25,310 nucleotides of DNA from Anaerolineales bacterium UBA5069 (GCA_002415895.1 DIAV01000250.1:1-25310); one strand, 5' to 3'; counted from the stretch's first letter, positions 8,564 to 17,083 are shown. Numbers and translations are program-made. The notes: generated from the sequence alone by a model not told the origin.

Positions 8564-9822
8564 GCCAGGCGTGCCATCTGCTCGCTGAGTGCCTGCACAA
8601 GGTCCTGCGGCAGGACCGGCTTCTGCAGGAAGCCATTGGCCCCCAGCGAGCGTGCCAGATCGCCCAGCGGCAGTATTGAACAGACGAGAATGATTGCATC
8701 GCGGGTGTCGAGATACTGGCGCAGGCGCACCAGAATCTCCCAGCCGTCAATCTCCGGCATCATGACATCAAGGATGATGATGCGCGGCTGGTGCTTGGCA
8801 ATCAGCCGCTCAATGTCGGCGGGGTCGGTTACGCCCACAAGTGCGTAACGCGTCTCCTGCAAGTAGCGTTCAAAGAGGCGAATGGTGTCGGGCGTGTCGT
8901 CTACCATAAGGACGGGAACCCGCGCCAGCGCGGGAATGGAGAAGGTGACTGCAAACTGCTCGGCGCTGGTGGTCACCTGCTGCGTGCCGCCGGCATGTTC
9001 AAGCAGTTGCTGCAGAACACTCATGCTGGGCGGCAGCGCCGCGGGTGCGCGGGCGGCCTGCGCCATCTGCGCCGGTGCGGGAATGGAGGCCACCACCTCC
9101 AGATTATTGCCGACCATGCGCGCGATCAAGGTTATCTCTGCGGCATGCGCCATGGGAATCAGCCAGCCAAGCACAATGAGAAGTGACTGGCGCACCGTGT
9201 TGGGCGGGATGAACATATCGGTAAAGGATGCATCCGGCTCATAGCGCACATGCACGCGGTTTTGCTCCAAAAGAGGCCGCAGCAAATCCAGCACGGCCTG
9301 CAAGGTAATGCTCCACGCGGCGGGCGTGTCTACAGGCAGGTTCTCCACCCATGATGCTTCGTCTGTTTCCCCTATTTCCTCAGGTTCGTTGGCTTCCTCT
9401 GCCGCATCCGCACTGGTTTGTGGCTTTGCGTCTGGCACGCCTTGCCGGGGGCCGCTCTGCCACTGGTCGCTTTGCCACAGGGTAATGGCCAGCGCATCAA
9501 TGGCTGCGCGCTGCTCGCGGCTCAGTTGGCGCTCGCTCATGTTGAGCTTGCCGGCCACCTCGTCGCGGGCGTAGCCGCGCACATAGCGTAGATAGAGCAG
9601 GTCATGCATCTGCCAGGCGCTGGCATACGCAGGATCGTCACTGGCGGGCTTCAGCTTTTCAATCGCGTCAATGAGGAGTCTCTGTAGCGCGGCAGGCGCG
9701 TCAATGCGGTTGGCCACACCCAGCATGGCGCTGAGCGGGCTGCGCCGCAACTGGTTGGGCTCATAGAGGTAATTCAGTGCACTGCGCAGGGCTTTGTAGA
9801 ACGTGTCGTACTCAATGTCCAT
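8560..9822 (-). CDS. Atypical response regulator: HTH-like N-terminus, decayed kinase ATPase domain, C-terminal receiver
   Basis: This 420-residue protein has three parts. Residues 1-115 are helical and include LLYLRYVRGYARDEVAGKLN followed by MSERQLSREQ, which resembles a sigma-70 region 4/helix-turn-helix unit. An acidic linker (about 130-160) follows. Residues 168-297 match the outline of a histidine-kinase ATPase domain (strand VHVRYEPDAS, helix TVRQSLLIVLGWLI, final HAGGTQQVTTSAEQFAVTFS), but the ATP-binding Asn and Gly boxes are missing, so it is probably inactive. The C-terminal receiver (302-420) is intact: VDD at 307-309, phosphoacceptor D352 in IILDVMMPEIDGWE and K401 in FLQKP. It is the first gene of an operon with the hybrid kinase, which is the obvious partner. 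DNA binding by the N-terminus would be unusual in domain order but fits a transcription regulator. The Shine-Dalgarno sequence is weak. Confidence 0.88.
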   Translation of the reverse strand: MDIEYDTFYKALRSALNYLYEPNQLRRSPLSAMLGVANRIDAPAALQRLLIDAIEKLKPASDDPAYASAWQMHDLLYLRYVRGYARDEVAGKLNMSERQLSREQRAAIDALAITLWQSDQWQSGPRQGVPDAKPQTSADAAEEANEPEEIGETDEASWVENLPVDTPAAWSITLQAVLDLLRPLLEQNRVHVRYEPDASFTDMFIPPNTVRQSLLIVLGWLIPMAHAAEITLIARMVGNNLEVVASIPAPAQMAQAARAPAALPPSMSVLQQLLEHAGGTQQVTTSAEQFAVTFSIPALARVPVLMVDDTPDTIRLFERYLQETRYALVGVTDPADIERLIAKHQPRIIILDVMMPEIDGWEILVRLRQYLDTRDAIILVCSILPLGDLARSLGANGFLQKPVLPQDLVQALSEQMARLA

Positions 9823-10101
9823 TTTGCGGCCAATTTCCGGCGAAGAAACCGTTTCGCGGGTGGATGAATGGTGTTAGACTGGGTGCAGCCCAAATCACAA
9901 ACAGATTCCCCCTTGCAGTCCGCGGCGCCATGAGGCGACTGTTTTTGTCTCCGCCGGCGACGCCCGCCCTTCGTACAGCATCTGGCAACGCACCACTGCG
10001 CGCAATCGCAAGCGATTGCAGCGTCGCATGATTATGCTGCTGCGTGCGCTTTGCAGTGACGGCGGCTCTTCCCGCCCGATTTAGCCAAAGGCCTCTGCTT
10101 C
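9823..10101. promoter_or_regulatory. Divergent intergenic region between the two-component operon and the sugar-transport operon
   Basis: This 279-bp stretch separates genes transcribed away from each other, so it must contain promoters for both. It holds a perfect interrupted palindrome at 10002-10019 (separate entry) and a smaller palindrome, GAAACCGTTTC, at 9845-9855 close to the response-regulator start. I could not pick convincing -35/-10 pairs. No small coding region with a good ribosome-binding site is visible. Confidence 0.6.
10002..10019. promoter_or_regulatory. Candidate operator palindrome GCAATCGC-AA-GCGATTGC
   Basis: Two perfect 8-bp half-sites separated by AA lie 83 bp upstream of the first permease gene. 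The size and symmetry suit a dimeric repressor or activator, and the position suits control of the sugar operon. It could equally form a short hairpin in the leader RNA. No second copy was noticed in the window. Confidence 0.4.
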
Positions 10102-11079
10102 ATGCAATCATCTTACATGCAAGGTCAAGCGAACAACCAGTCTGCCGACAGCGCGCGCGAGAGCGTCTTGCGCACGCACTGGCGGCGCTTTCGGCGTAGT
10201 TGGCAGCTCTACTTGTTGTTGCTGCTGCCGCTGCTATGGCTGTTTGTCTTCCAATACTGGCCGATGTATGGCGCGCAAATTGCCTTTCGCAATTTCCTCC
10301 CTGGTGACAAGATCAGCGGCGCCGACTGGGTGGGTTTGGCCAACTTCCAGCGCTTCTTCCAATCGGCCATGTTTGTGCGCCTCATGAGCAACACCCTGTA
10401 TCTTTCAATCTACTCGTTGGTGGTGGGCTTCCCCATCCCCATCATCTTTGCCCTGAGCCTCAACCAGTTGCGCAACGGCTACTTCAAGCAATCGGTGCAG
10501 CTCGTCAGCTATGCGCCCTATTTCATTTCGACGGTTGTGCTGGTGGGTATGCTGCTGCAGTTCCTCAACCTGCGCACGGGGCCAATCAATCTGGCGCTCA
10601 TGGCGCTGGGCCAGGAGCCTGTGCACTTCATGGGCACTGCCAGCATGTTCCCTTCGGTCTATGTTTGGTCGGGCGTGTGGCAGTTCACCGGCTTCAACAC
10701 AGTCATTTATCTGGCAGCGCTCTCGACGATTGACCCGGCGCTGCACGAGGCCGCCGTGGTGGACGGCGCAAATCGCCTGCAGCGTATATGGCACATTGAT
10801 TTGCGCGGTATTCTGCCCACAGCCGTCACGCTGCTCATCCTCAACATGGGGCAGATCGTCAACATCGGCTTCGAGAAGATCTACCTCATGCAGAACCCGC
10901 TCAACACATCGGTTTCCGAAGTCATCAGCACCTATGTTTACAAGGTGGGCCTGATTGGCGGCATGACGAACTACTCGTACGCCTCGGCCATCGGCCTCTT
11001 TAATTCGCTGATTGGGCTGGCCATGTTGGTGGCTGCGAACCAGCTGGCGAAGCGACTGACGGGGAGCTCACTATGGTAA
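10102..11079 (+). CDS. ABC sugar transporter permease, LplB-like
   Basis: This 325-residue inner-membrane protein has about six hydrophobic segments, beginning at WQLYLLLLLPLLWLFVFQYW (34-53) after a basic cytoplasmic N-terminus. The cytoplasmic EAA loop that docks on the ATPase is clear: EAAVVDGANRLQRIWHIDLR (216-235). The sequence style (PMYGAQIAFRNF, WVGLANFQRFF, SYAPYFISTVVLVGML) is that of the LplB/YteP family, which works with YtcP-type partners and long lipoprotein receptors to import oligosaccharides. It is the first gene of the transport operon. AAAGG lies 10 nt before the chosen ATG; ATG at 10117 is a possible alternative start. No ATP-binding subunit is encoded in this cluster, so a shared MsmX/UgpC-type ATPase is probably supplied from elsewhere in the genome. 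Confidence 0.93.
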   Translation: MQSSYMQGQANNQSADSARESVLRTHWRRFRRSWQLYLLLLLPLLWLFVFQYWPMYGAQIAFRNFLPGDKISGADWVGLANFQRFFQSAMFVRLMSNTLYLSIYSLVVGFPIPIIFALSLNQLRNGYFKQSVQLVSYAPYFISTVVLVGMLLQFLNLRTGPINLALMALGQEPVHFMGTASMFPSVYVWSGVWQFTGFNTVIYLAALSTIDPALHEAAVVDGANRLQRIWHIDLRGILPTAVTLLILNMGQIVNIGFEKIYLMQNPLNTSVSEVISTYVYKVGLIGGMTNYSYASAIGLFNSLIGLAMLVAANQLAKRLTGSSLW

Positions 11080-12023
11080 GCGCCGAAGAAGAAGTGAGTG
11101 CCAAAGCGCTGGCAGCGCGGGTCCGCAGGCCAAGAAATCGCATCCGCGATACCGGGGCGGACCTTGTTTTCACCATTGTGAATACGACGCTGCTGATCGT
11201 CGTCTTCCTTTTGGTGCTCTATCCGCTGGTGTGGGTGGTGAGCGCGTCCTTTAGCGATCCAATCGCGGTGGGGTCGGGCCGGGTTGTGCTTCTGCCCGTG
11301 GACTTCACCGTCAAGGCCTACAAGACGATTTTCCAGTATTCGCGCGTCTGGTCGGGCTATATGAACTCGATCTTTTACGCGGTGGTGGGCACGCTGGTCA
11401 ATGTCGGCATGACGATTCTGGCGGCCTATCCTCTCTCGCGCAGGGACTTGTATGGCAAGAACTTCATTATGGGGCTCTTTGTCTTTTCCATGATGTTCAG
11501 CGGCGGCCTCATTCCCTTCTTCCTGATTGTCAACAAGCTGGGCATGTATGACACACGCTGGGCGATCATCATTCCCCAGGCGCTTTCCATTTGGAACATG
11601 CTCATCGCGATTACCTTCTTCCGCACATCGTTTCCGCCCGAACTGCTGGAGGCCGCGCAACTGGACGGCTGCAACGACATTCAGTACCTGACGAAAATTG
11701 TGCTGCCCCTGTCCGGCCCCATTATTGCCGTGCTGGCGCTCTTCTATGCAGTGGGTCACTGGAATCAATACTTCACAGCGCTCATCTTCCTGGCGAGCAA
11801 GGATCTCTTTCCGTTGCAGCTTGTGCTGCGCGACATCCTGATTGCCAACACAATTGACCTGAACCTGCTGGAGGATGCCAAGACCATGGCGGCCAAGGCC
11901 GGCATGCGCGACTTGCTGAAGTTCGCCCTGATTGTGGTGTCGTCAGTCCCTGTGCTGCTCATCTACCCGTTTGTGCAGAAGTATTTCGTCAAGGGGCTGA
12001 TGATTGGCTCCGTGAAGGGTTAA
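11073..12023 (+). CDS. ABC sugar transporter permease, YtcP-like
   Basis: This 316-residue protein has six predicted membrane segments, starting near residue 34 after an acidic then basic N-terminus. The EAA loop is EAAQLDGCNDIQYLTKIVLP (193-212). The phrases YPLVWVVSASFSDP, MMFSGGLIPFFLIVNKLGMYDT and the terminal FVQKYFVKGLMIGSVKG are hallmarks of the YtcP/CUT1 carbohydrate permeases. The start ATG is inside the end of the preceding permease gene (7-bp overlap) and has GGGGAG 6 nt upstream, so the two are translationally coupled and form the heterodimeric channel. Substrate is inferred from the downstream glycosidases, not from the permease itself. Confidence 0.94.
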   Translation: MVSAEEEVSAKALAARVRRPRNRIRDTGADLVFTIVNTTLLIVVFLLVLYPLVWVVSASFSDPIAVGSGRVVLLPVDFTVKAYKTIFQYSRVWSGYMNSIFYAVVGTLVNVGMTILAAYPLSRRDLYGKNFIMGLFVFSMMFSGGLIPFFLIVNKLGMYDTRWAIIIPQALSIWNMLIAITFFRTSFPPELLEAAQLDGCNDIQYLTKIVLPLSGPIIAVLALFYAVGHWNQYFTALIFLASKDLFPLQLVLRDILIANTIDLNLLEDAKTMAAKAGMRDLLKFALIVVSSVPVLLIYPFVQKYFVKGLMIGSVKG

Positions 12024-12201
12024 CCGAACGCAAGAGTGCGCAGATCATGCAGTGGTGCAAGCGCTGCAAACGTCGCCAATTGTGCAAAGGAGGTGTGCCT
12101 GGCCGCAATGCGCCGGTGAAGGTGAATCTGCCCTACGCATTCAACTGTCTGGTTTGGATGGTCTTGAATCTCAATATCCTGAAGTGCACTGGAGAGAGAC
12201 A
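12024..12201 (+). promoter_or_regulatory. Leader of the binding-protein gene with an orphan consensus ribosome-binding site
   Basis: This 178-bp gap separates the second permease from the lipoprotein gene. At 12086-12095 lies AAAGGAGGTG, a near-perfect match to the 16S rRNA tail, yet no well-placed start codon follows. GTG at 12095 opens a 36-codon frame whose TGA overlaps the ATG of the lipoprotein gene, but it is too close to the site for normal initiation. No long hairpin was found here. Confidence 0.4.
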
Positions 12202-13890
12202 ATGATACGAAACCGCCTGTCGAAGATGCTGGCCCTGTTGGTAATCACATCGGTCTTGCTGGGCGCATGCGCCGCGGCTGCCCCGGCGGGAGCGCCCGCC
12301 GCCAGTGACGCGCCGGCCGCCGCCACCACATCCGTAACCCCCAAGGGCACCTTCCCCGTTGTTGAAGAGACTACGCCGATCTCCGTCCTGATCCGCGCCA
12401 CCAACGGCACCTCCGATTTTGAGGTGAACGATTACACGCAATGGCTCGAAGAGCAGACTGGCCTTGACCTGACCTTCGACGTTGCCCCCAACAACACCGA
12501 AGAAGCGCAGCAGAAGCTGAACCTCGTTCTGGCCGGTGGGCAACTGCCCGATGTGATTATCAACATGCCGATTTCACTGGCCGACCAGCAGACACTGGCC
12601 GACCAGGGGTTGATCATCCCGCTGGATGACCTGATCGCCGAGTATGGCGACGAGTTCGCCCAGGTGATGACCGACATGCCGCAGCTCAAGGATGCCAACA
12701 GCCTGGCTGATGGCAAGATGTACTCGATGCCCGAGATCAACGACTGCTACCACTGCTCGTTTGCGCAAAAGGCATGGATCTACCAGCCCTGGCTGGACGC
12801 GCTGGGCCTTGAAGTGCCCACCACCACCGATGAGCTCTACACAGTGCTCAAGGCCTTCAAGGAGCAGGACCCCAATGGCAACGGCATTGCCGACGAAGTG
12901 CCGTGGTCTGCCTCCGTCGCGGGCGACTGGCAGGGCCGGATTGACCGCTTTGTGATGAATGCCTTTGTGCTGAATCCGACGCTGAACACCGCCACCGAGC
13001 ACCTGTATGTGGAAGACGGCAAGATCAAGGCCGCCTATGCCGAAGAGGGTTGGAAAGAGGGCGTCAAGTTCCTCAACAAGCTTTATACCGAAGGCCTGAT
13101 TGACCCCGAAGCCTTCACGAATGACTCGACGCAGTTGAAGGGCATTGCCGAAAATCCGGATACCCCGCTGCTGGGCTTTGTGCAGGAAGGCTGGCCGGGC
13201 ATGTTCCTCGACTGGGGCGGCGCCAGTGGCCGCTGGGAAGAGTATGTGCCGATTCCGCCGCTGGTGGGCCCCACCGGTTTGCAGCAAACACCCGAGAACG
13301 CCTACCAGGCCATTGGCACAGGCAAGTTCGTCATCACCAGCGCCGCAGCGAACCCCGCAGCCGCTTTCCGCCTGGCCGACCTGATGTACAGCTATGAGGC
13401 CACCCTGCGCAATGCCATTGGTCGCCCGGGTGAAGAATGGGCGCCCTCTGAAGCAGGCGCAGAAGGCATTGACGGCGGCCCGGCCAAGTACAAGGTGCTC
13501 AAGACCTATACCGAAGGCGAGCAGGCTGTCAGTTGGAACCAGGCTGCGCCCAACTATCGCTCGTCTGAATTCCGTCTTGCGCAGGAGTACAACCCCGCCG
13601 ATCCGCTGGAGCGCTTGCTCTACAACTGGAGCAAGGACCTCTATTCGCCCTACGGCAAGCCCGACATGTTCATTCCGCCGCTGGTCTTCACATCCGAGCA
13701 ATCGCAGCGCCTGGGTGAGTTGAACACAGCGCTCAAGACGCAGGTCGATCAGTCGTATGCGGCCTTCGTGACAGGCCAGGCCGACATTGAGAGCGGCTGG
13801 GAGAGCTATCTGACCGAGCTTCAGAACCTGAGCCTCCAAGACTTCCTTGACATCTATCAGTCAGCCTATGACGCCAAGTACGCCAACTAG
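12202..13890 (+). CDS. Carbohydrate-binding lipoprotein of the ABC importer
   Basis: This 562-residue extracytoplasmic solute-binding protein begins with a lipoprotein signal: basic MIRNRLSK, hydrophobic stretch and lipobox LLGAC with the lipidated Cys at residue 23. It is followed by an Ala/Pro-rich linker typical of Chloroflexota and Actinobacteria. The mature part shows the family-1 binding fold: TNGTSDFEVNDYTQWLEEQT, then LVLAGGQLPDVII. Later come a calcium-loop-like DPNGNGIADEVPW and, at the C-terminus, a helical region with FVTGQADIESGWESYLTEL. The length (over 500 residues) and style match LipO/YtcQ receptors that pair with LplB/YtcP permeases. ATG at 12202 is chosen because GGAGAG lies 5 nt upstream and it starts exactly at the signal peptide; the open frame extends 50 codons further up but is not needed. 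The ligand is probably an oligosaccharide. Confidence 0.94.
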   Translation: MIRNRLSKMLALLVITSVLLGACAAAAPAGAPAASDAPAAATTSVTPKGTFPVVEETTPISVLIRATNGTSDFEVNDYTQWLEEQTGLDLTFDVAPNNTEEAQQKLNLVLAGGQLPDVIINMPISLADQQTLADQGLIIPLDDLIAEYGDEFAQVMTDMPQLKDANSLADGKMYSMPEINDCYHCSFAQKAWIYQPWLDALGLEVPTTTDELYTVLKAFKEQDPNGNGIADEVPWSASVAGDWQGRIDRFVMNAFVLNPTLNTATEHLYVEDGKIKAAYAEEGWKEGVKFLNKLYTEGLIDPEAFTNDSTQLKGIAENPDTPLLGFVQEGWPGMFLDWGGASGRWEEYVPIPPLVGPTGLQQTPENAYQAIGTGKFVITSAAANPAAAFRLADLMYSYEATLRNAIGRPGEEWAPSEAGAEGIDGGPAKYKVLKTYTEGEQAVSWNQAAPNYRSSEFRLAQEYNPADPLERLLYNWSKDLYSPYGKPDMFIPPLVFTSEQSQRLGELNTALKTQVDQSYAAFVTGQADIESGWESYLTELQNLSLQDFLDIYQSAYDAKYAN

Positions 13891-13961
13891 GCCAGGTAGC
13901 CGGAGTACGCTTCACCCCCCACAGCAAGTACGCCATTGCTGATTGGCAGTGACGGAGGTTG

Positions 13962-14010
13962 CGGCTTCTGTGTCATTGCCTGCGGGAAGCAGGCAGTGAT
14001 ACAGGGGCCG
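13962..14010 (+). terminator. Long imperfect hairpin after the binding-protein gene
   Basis: The arms at 13962-13983 and 13989-14010 pair over 22 positions (four as G-U) around a GGGAA loop. It lies 71 bp after the binding-protein stop codon and 55 bp before the fucosidase start, with no T-tract. Such intercistronic stems often stabilise the abundant binding-protein message or cause partial termination. Confidence 0.55.
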
Positions 14011-14021
14011 TAACCATAACA

Positions 14022-14046
14022 GCGTGCCGCCCTTTGAGCGGCACGC
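14022..14046 (+). promoter_or_regulatory. Short perfect stem-loop just before the fucosidase ribosome-binding site
   Basis: GCGTGCCGC and GCGGCACGC form a 9-bp stem with a 7-nt loop, ending 7 nt before the AAGGAG of the fucosidase gene. It leaves the ribosome-binding site exposed. It may act with the larger hairpin upstream or be an RNA-processing signal. Confidence 0.35.
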
Positions 14047-14065
14047 CAATCACAAGGAGAATTTT

Positions 14066-15313
14066 GTGGCAGCCAAACAGATTTCAGCCAAGGGGCTGGA
14101 TCAATTCTTTGATAACCGTTTTGGCATGTTTATTCACTGGGGCCTCTATGCGATCATGGGGCGTTCGGCCCGCGAGAGCCTTGCCGAGTGGGTCATGTAT
14201 GGCGAAAATATCTCGGTGCCTGAATACGAAAAGCTCGTGCCGCAGTTCAACCCCGTTAAGTTCAATGCAGATGAGTGGGTGAGCATTGCCGCCGACGCCG
14301 GGCAGAAGTACATGATCTTTACAAGCCGCCATCACGACGGCTTCAGCATGTATGACACGGCGCTCAGCGATTACAAGGTGACAAATTCGCCCTTTGGCCG
14401 CGACCCGCTGGAAGAACTGGCCAACGCCTGCGCCCGCCGCGGTGATGTGAAACTGGGTATGTATTCATCGCTCATGGACTGGCACCACCCCGCCTATCGC
14501 TTCCGCGAGGAGAGTGGCCTGGCCTGGTCGGATTACCTTGATTTCCTGCATGGGCAGGTGCGCGAACTCTGCACCAACTACGGCGAAATCGCAGGCATCT
14601 GGTTCGATGGTGACTGGCCTCATCACGAAATCAATGAGACCAACGCGTATTTCGTAGCCGGCGGCAGCTTTGAGTACGACAAGCTCTATGACATGATCCA
14701 CACCCTCCAGCCCGATGCGTACGTACACAACAATCGCCATGAGGAACCCCTCCCCGGCGAGGACGTGCAAGGCTTTGAGCAGGATTTGCCCGGCGAGAAC
14801 AGCACAGGCTTCAATACGACCACTGTCTATGACATGCCGATTGAAGTGTGCATGACGATTAATGACAATTGGGGCTTCCACGCGATGGATGACGACCACA
14901 AGTCCACGCAGCGGCTCCTGAATAACCTGATTCGCTCGGCCAGCATGAATGCCAATTACCTGCTCAACGTGGGCCCCACCGCCGAAGGCGTTATCCTGCC
15001 GGTGCATGTGGATCGTTTACGCGCAATGGGCGCATGGCTGGATGTCAACGGCGAGGCCATCCATGGCGCGCGCGCCGGCGTCGTCTCCTCGCCCAGCGGC
15101 GTCTCCACCCGCAAGGGCGACACGCACTATGTGCACGCGCTGCGCTATGACAGCGACCGCATCTATCTGGAAGGGCTGCCCGAGTCTGTGCAGCAGGCAA
15201 GCCTGTTGAGCGACGGCTCAGCGCTTGAACTGAAGAGCGCACGCAAGGGTCGCTATGTGACTGTGCCTGCGGAAAAACGCGATGCGCTGGTGACGGTCGT
15301 CAAGTTGCAGTAG
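14066..15313 (+). CDS. Alpha-L-fucosidase, glycoside hydrolase family 29
   Basis: This 415-residue protein hydrolyses terminal alpha-L-fucosyl residues by a retaining mechanism. GTG at 14066 is chosen because AAGGAG sits 6 nt upstream; an ATG 14 codons earlier lies within a stem-loop and gives a poor N-terminus. Family signatures are in order: [12 protein letters not shown] (18-29), [17 protein letters not shown] (82-98, substrate-binding His pair) and AGIWFDGDW (176-184), where D181 is the expected catalytic nucleophile. Further on are NDNWGF and [11 protein letters not shown] short beta-rich tail follows the barrel. No signal peptide is present, so the enzyme acts in the cytoplasm on imported oligosaccharides, in line with the transporter genes just upstream. 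The acid/base residue cannot be assigned safely by eye. Family assignment is firm; activity on fucose is likely but some GH29 members prefer other deoxy-sugars. Confidence 0.92.
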   Translation: MAAKQISAKGLDQFFDNRFGMFIHWGLYAIMGRSARESLAEWVMYGENISVPEYEKLVPQFNPVKFNADEWVSIAADAGQKYMIFTSRHHDGFSMYDTALSDYKVTNSPFGRDPLEELANACARRGDVKLGMYSSLMDWHHPAYRFREESGLAWSDYLDFLHGQVRELCTNYGEIAGIWFDGDWPHHEINETNAYFVAGGSFEYDKLYDMIHTLQPDAYVHNNRHEEPLPGEDVQGFEQDLPGENSTGFNTTTVYDMPIEVCMTINDNWGFHAMDDDHKSTQRLLNNLIRSASMNANYLLNVGPTAEGVILPVHVDRLRAMGAWLDVNGEAIHGARAGVVSSPSGVSTRKGDTHYVHALRYDSDRIYLEGLPESVQQASLLSDGSALELKSARKGRYVTVPAEKRDALVTVVKLQ

Positions 15314-15350
15314 CCGGCGCGCACTGCATTGCAGTACGTGCAGGAAGAGC

Positions 15351-15396
15351 GAACGGGGCTTGCTGGTGAGATGGTGATCACCAGCAAGCCCCGTTC
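15351..15396 (+). terminator. Perfect 19-bp hairpin after the fucosidase gene
   Basis: The arms at 15351-15369 and 15378-15396 are exact inverted repeats around an 8-nt loop. They lie 37 bp after the fucosidase stop. There is no strict T-tract, although GCTTGTTTGTG follows shortly. It probably ends or attenuates the transport/fucosidase transcript. Confidence 0.65.
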
Positions 15397-15456
15397 CTGT
15401 GAGCGCTTGTTTGTGCGCCAGCACGTTGTTGCATCCTGCAAGTGCGCTGCGGATTG

Positions 15457-15532
15457 CGTAGCGGCGGCTTCAGCCGCCGTTGGTATGCACCGCGGCGCAT
15501 CCTGAAGAACGGCGGCTGAAGCCGCCGCTACG
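15457..15532. repeat. REP-like double palindrome
   Basis: Two exact 25-bp inverted arms (15457-15481 and 15508-15532) are separated by 26 bp. Each arm is itself a small hairpin, GGCGGC-TTCA-GCCGCC, flanked by CGTAGC and GTT. This hairpin-in-a-hairpin layout is typical of repetitive extragenic palindromes that are mobilised by REP-associated transposases. It sits in the 318-bp gap between the fucosidase and the GH4 gene. No other copy was noticed in the window, and no transposase is present. Confidence 0.7.
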
Positions 15533-15631
15533 ACTTATGCAGTTCGTGCTACTATGATTCATCCGCTCACTTATGCAAGCACTTATTTGCTTGTCTCGCC
15601 CGCATTCGCACTGGAAAGAAAGAAATTTTCA

Positions 15632-16966
15632 ATGCCCAAAATTGCCTTGATTGGTGCAGGGAGCATTGTCTTCACCCGTAATTTGTGCAGCGATATTTTG
15701 CTGGCGCCTGCCCTGCAGGAGAGCACGATCTGCCTGATGGATATTGACCCTGCGCGTTTGGCGCAGGCGCGTGCGCTGGTGCAGGCCATGATCGACGCGC
15801 GCAAGCTCAAGGCGCGCGTTGAGGCCACGCTCGATCGCGCCGAGGCTGTGCGCGGGGCGGATTACGTGATTACCACCTTTCAGCAGGGCGGGTTGGATGC
15901 CTACCGCCTTGACATTGAAACGCCGCAGCGCTATGGCGTGGAGCAATGCGTGGGCGACACTCTCAACCCCGGCGGTGTCTTTCGCGCGCTGCGCACCATC
16001 CCCGTTCTGCTGGGCATTGCGCAGGAGATGGACGCCGGCGCACCCAATGCGCTGCTGCTCAACTATGTGAACCCCATGGCCGCCAACTGCTGGGCATGGG
16101 ACCGCGCCACGGGCCGGCCCTACGTGGGCCTCTGCCACAGCGTGCAGGACACCAGCGAGATGCTGGCGCGCTGGGTGGGCGCGCCCTATGCCGAGGTGAA
16201 CTTCGCCTGTGCTGGTATCAACCACCAGGCCTTTTTCCTCAGCTTCAAGCAGGGGGATGTCGACCTGTACCCGCAGATTTGGGCCGCGGCCGAGAATGTA
16301 GAGATACAAGGGCAGGAGCCTGTGCGGCTGGAATTGATGAAATACTTTGGCTACTTCGTCACCGAATCGAGCGGCCATGCCAGCGAATACTCGCCCTGGT
16401 TCCGCAAAAGTGCGGCCATGGTGAACGATACACTGGTGCCCCGTTTCACCCATGAGAAGAACTTCTGGTACGAGTGGGCACGCACAGGCGGCTACCTGCG
16501 CCACTGCATAGAGCGGCAGGCGCAGGCACAGGCGGACTTTGCCGAACTGATCGCGGGGACAAAGCTTCCCCCCAGCGAGCGCTCGCACGAATATGGCTCC
16601 ATCATCATCGAAGCCATTGAAACCAACCGGCCGGCACGCATGAACGGCAACGTGCCCAACACGCACCTGATTGAGAATTTGCCCGTGGGCTGTTGTGTCG
16701 AGGTGCCCTGTCTGGTGGATGCCAACGGCATTCAACCCACGCACGTGCCGCACTACCCAACGCAGTTGGCCGCGCTCAACCGCACGAACATCAACGTGCA
16801 GGAGTTGATTGTGGATGCTGCATTGCGCGGCGATCGTGACGCCGTCTTCCACGCCGTGATGCTGGACCCGCTGACGTCCGCCGTGTGCACGCTGCCGCAG
16901 ATTCACGCCATGGTGGCGGAAATGCTCAGCGAGCAGGCAGCATGGCTGCCGCAATTTGGGGTATGA
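15632..16966 (+). CDS. Family 4 glycosidase (alpha-galactosidase/alpha-glucosidase type, NAD and Mn dependent)
   Basis: The product is 444 residues from ATG at 15632, the usual length for the family; an upstream in-frame ATG at 15554 would add a 26-residue, signal-like stretch not expected in GH4. The N-terminal Rossmann fold shows KIALIGAGSIVFTRNL (3-18), with LMDID (35-39) closing the second strand. The metal-site Cys is in GLCHSVQ (C168) and the metal-site His in GINHQAF (H198), equivalent to the Mn ligands of Thermotoga AglA. VNPM (146-149) is also typical. GH4 enzymes cleave by transient oxidation at C3, using NAD+ and Mn2+. The CHS triad fits the AglA/MelA/LplD branch (alpha-glucosidase, alpha-galactosidase, alpha-galacturonidase), but substrate cannot be decided by eye. 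The ribosome-binding site is weak (GGAAAG about 13 nt upstream). A hairpin and a REP-like element separate it from the fucosidase gene. Confidence 0.9.
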   Translation: MPKIALIGAGSIVFTRNLCSDILLAPALQESTICLMDIDPARLAQARALVQAMIDARKLKARVEATLDRAEAVRGADYVITTFQQGGLDAYRLDIETPQRYGVEQCVGDTLNPGGVFRALRTIPVLLGIAQEMDAGAPNALLLNYVNPMAANCWAWDRATGRPYVGLCHSVQDTSEMLARWVGAPYAEVNFACAGINHQAFFLSFKQGDVDLYPQIWAAAENVEIQGQEPVRLELMKYFGYFVTESSGHASEYSPWFRKSAAMVNDTLVPRFTHEKNFWYEWARTGGYLRHCIERQAQAQADFAELIAGTKLPPSERSHEYGSIIIEAIETNRPARMNGNVPNTHLIENLPVGCCVEVPCLVDANGIQPTHVPHYPTQLAALNRTNINVQELIVDAALRGDRDAVFHAVMLDPLTSAVCTLPQIHAMVAEMLSEQAAWLPQFGV

Positions 16967-17083
16967 GGCGCCGCCCGAGAATCCGCCCCTTGAGTGGCTA
17001 TGCTAATATGAGCACAACACCACGATCTATGTCACATTCGTTTGCACCGCCAATTCATCCATATCGAACGGGGAGTTTTTATT

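Noticed and set aside
12574..13839. 421-codon minus-strand frame opposite the binding-protein gene
   Set aside because: It is antisense to a well-supported lipoprotein gene and has no ribosome-binding site or domain pattern.
15461..15532. Considered the inverted repeats as the start of a CRISPR array or an insertion-sequence end
   Set aside because: There are only two arms, in opposite orientation, with no further repeats, spacers, target-site duplication or transposase.
15629..16954. 441-codon minus-strand frame opposite the GH4 gene
   Set aside because: It covers nearly the same span as a gene with clear NAD and metal motifs; a mirror frame of GC-rich codons.
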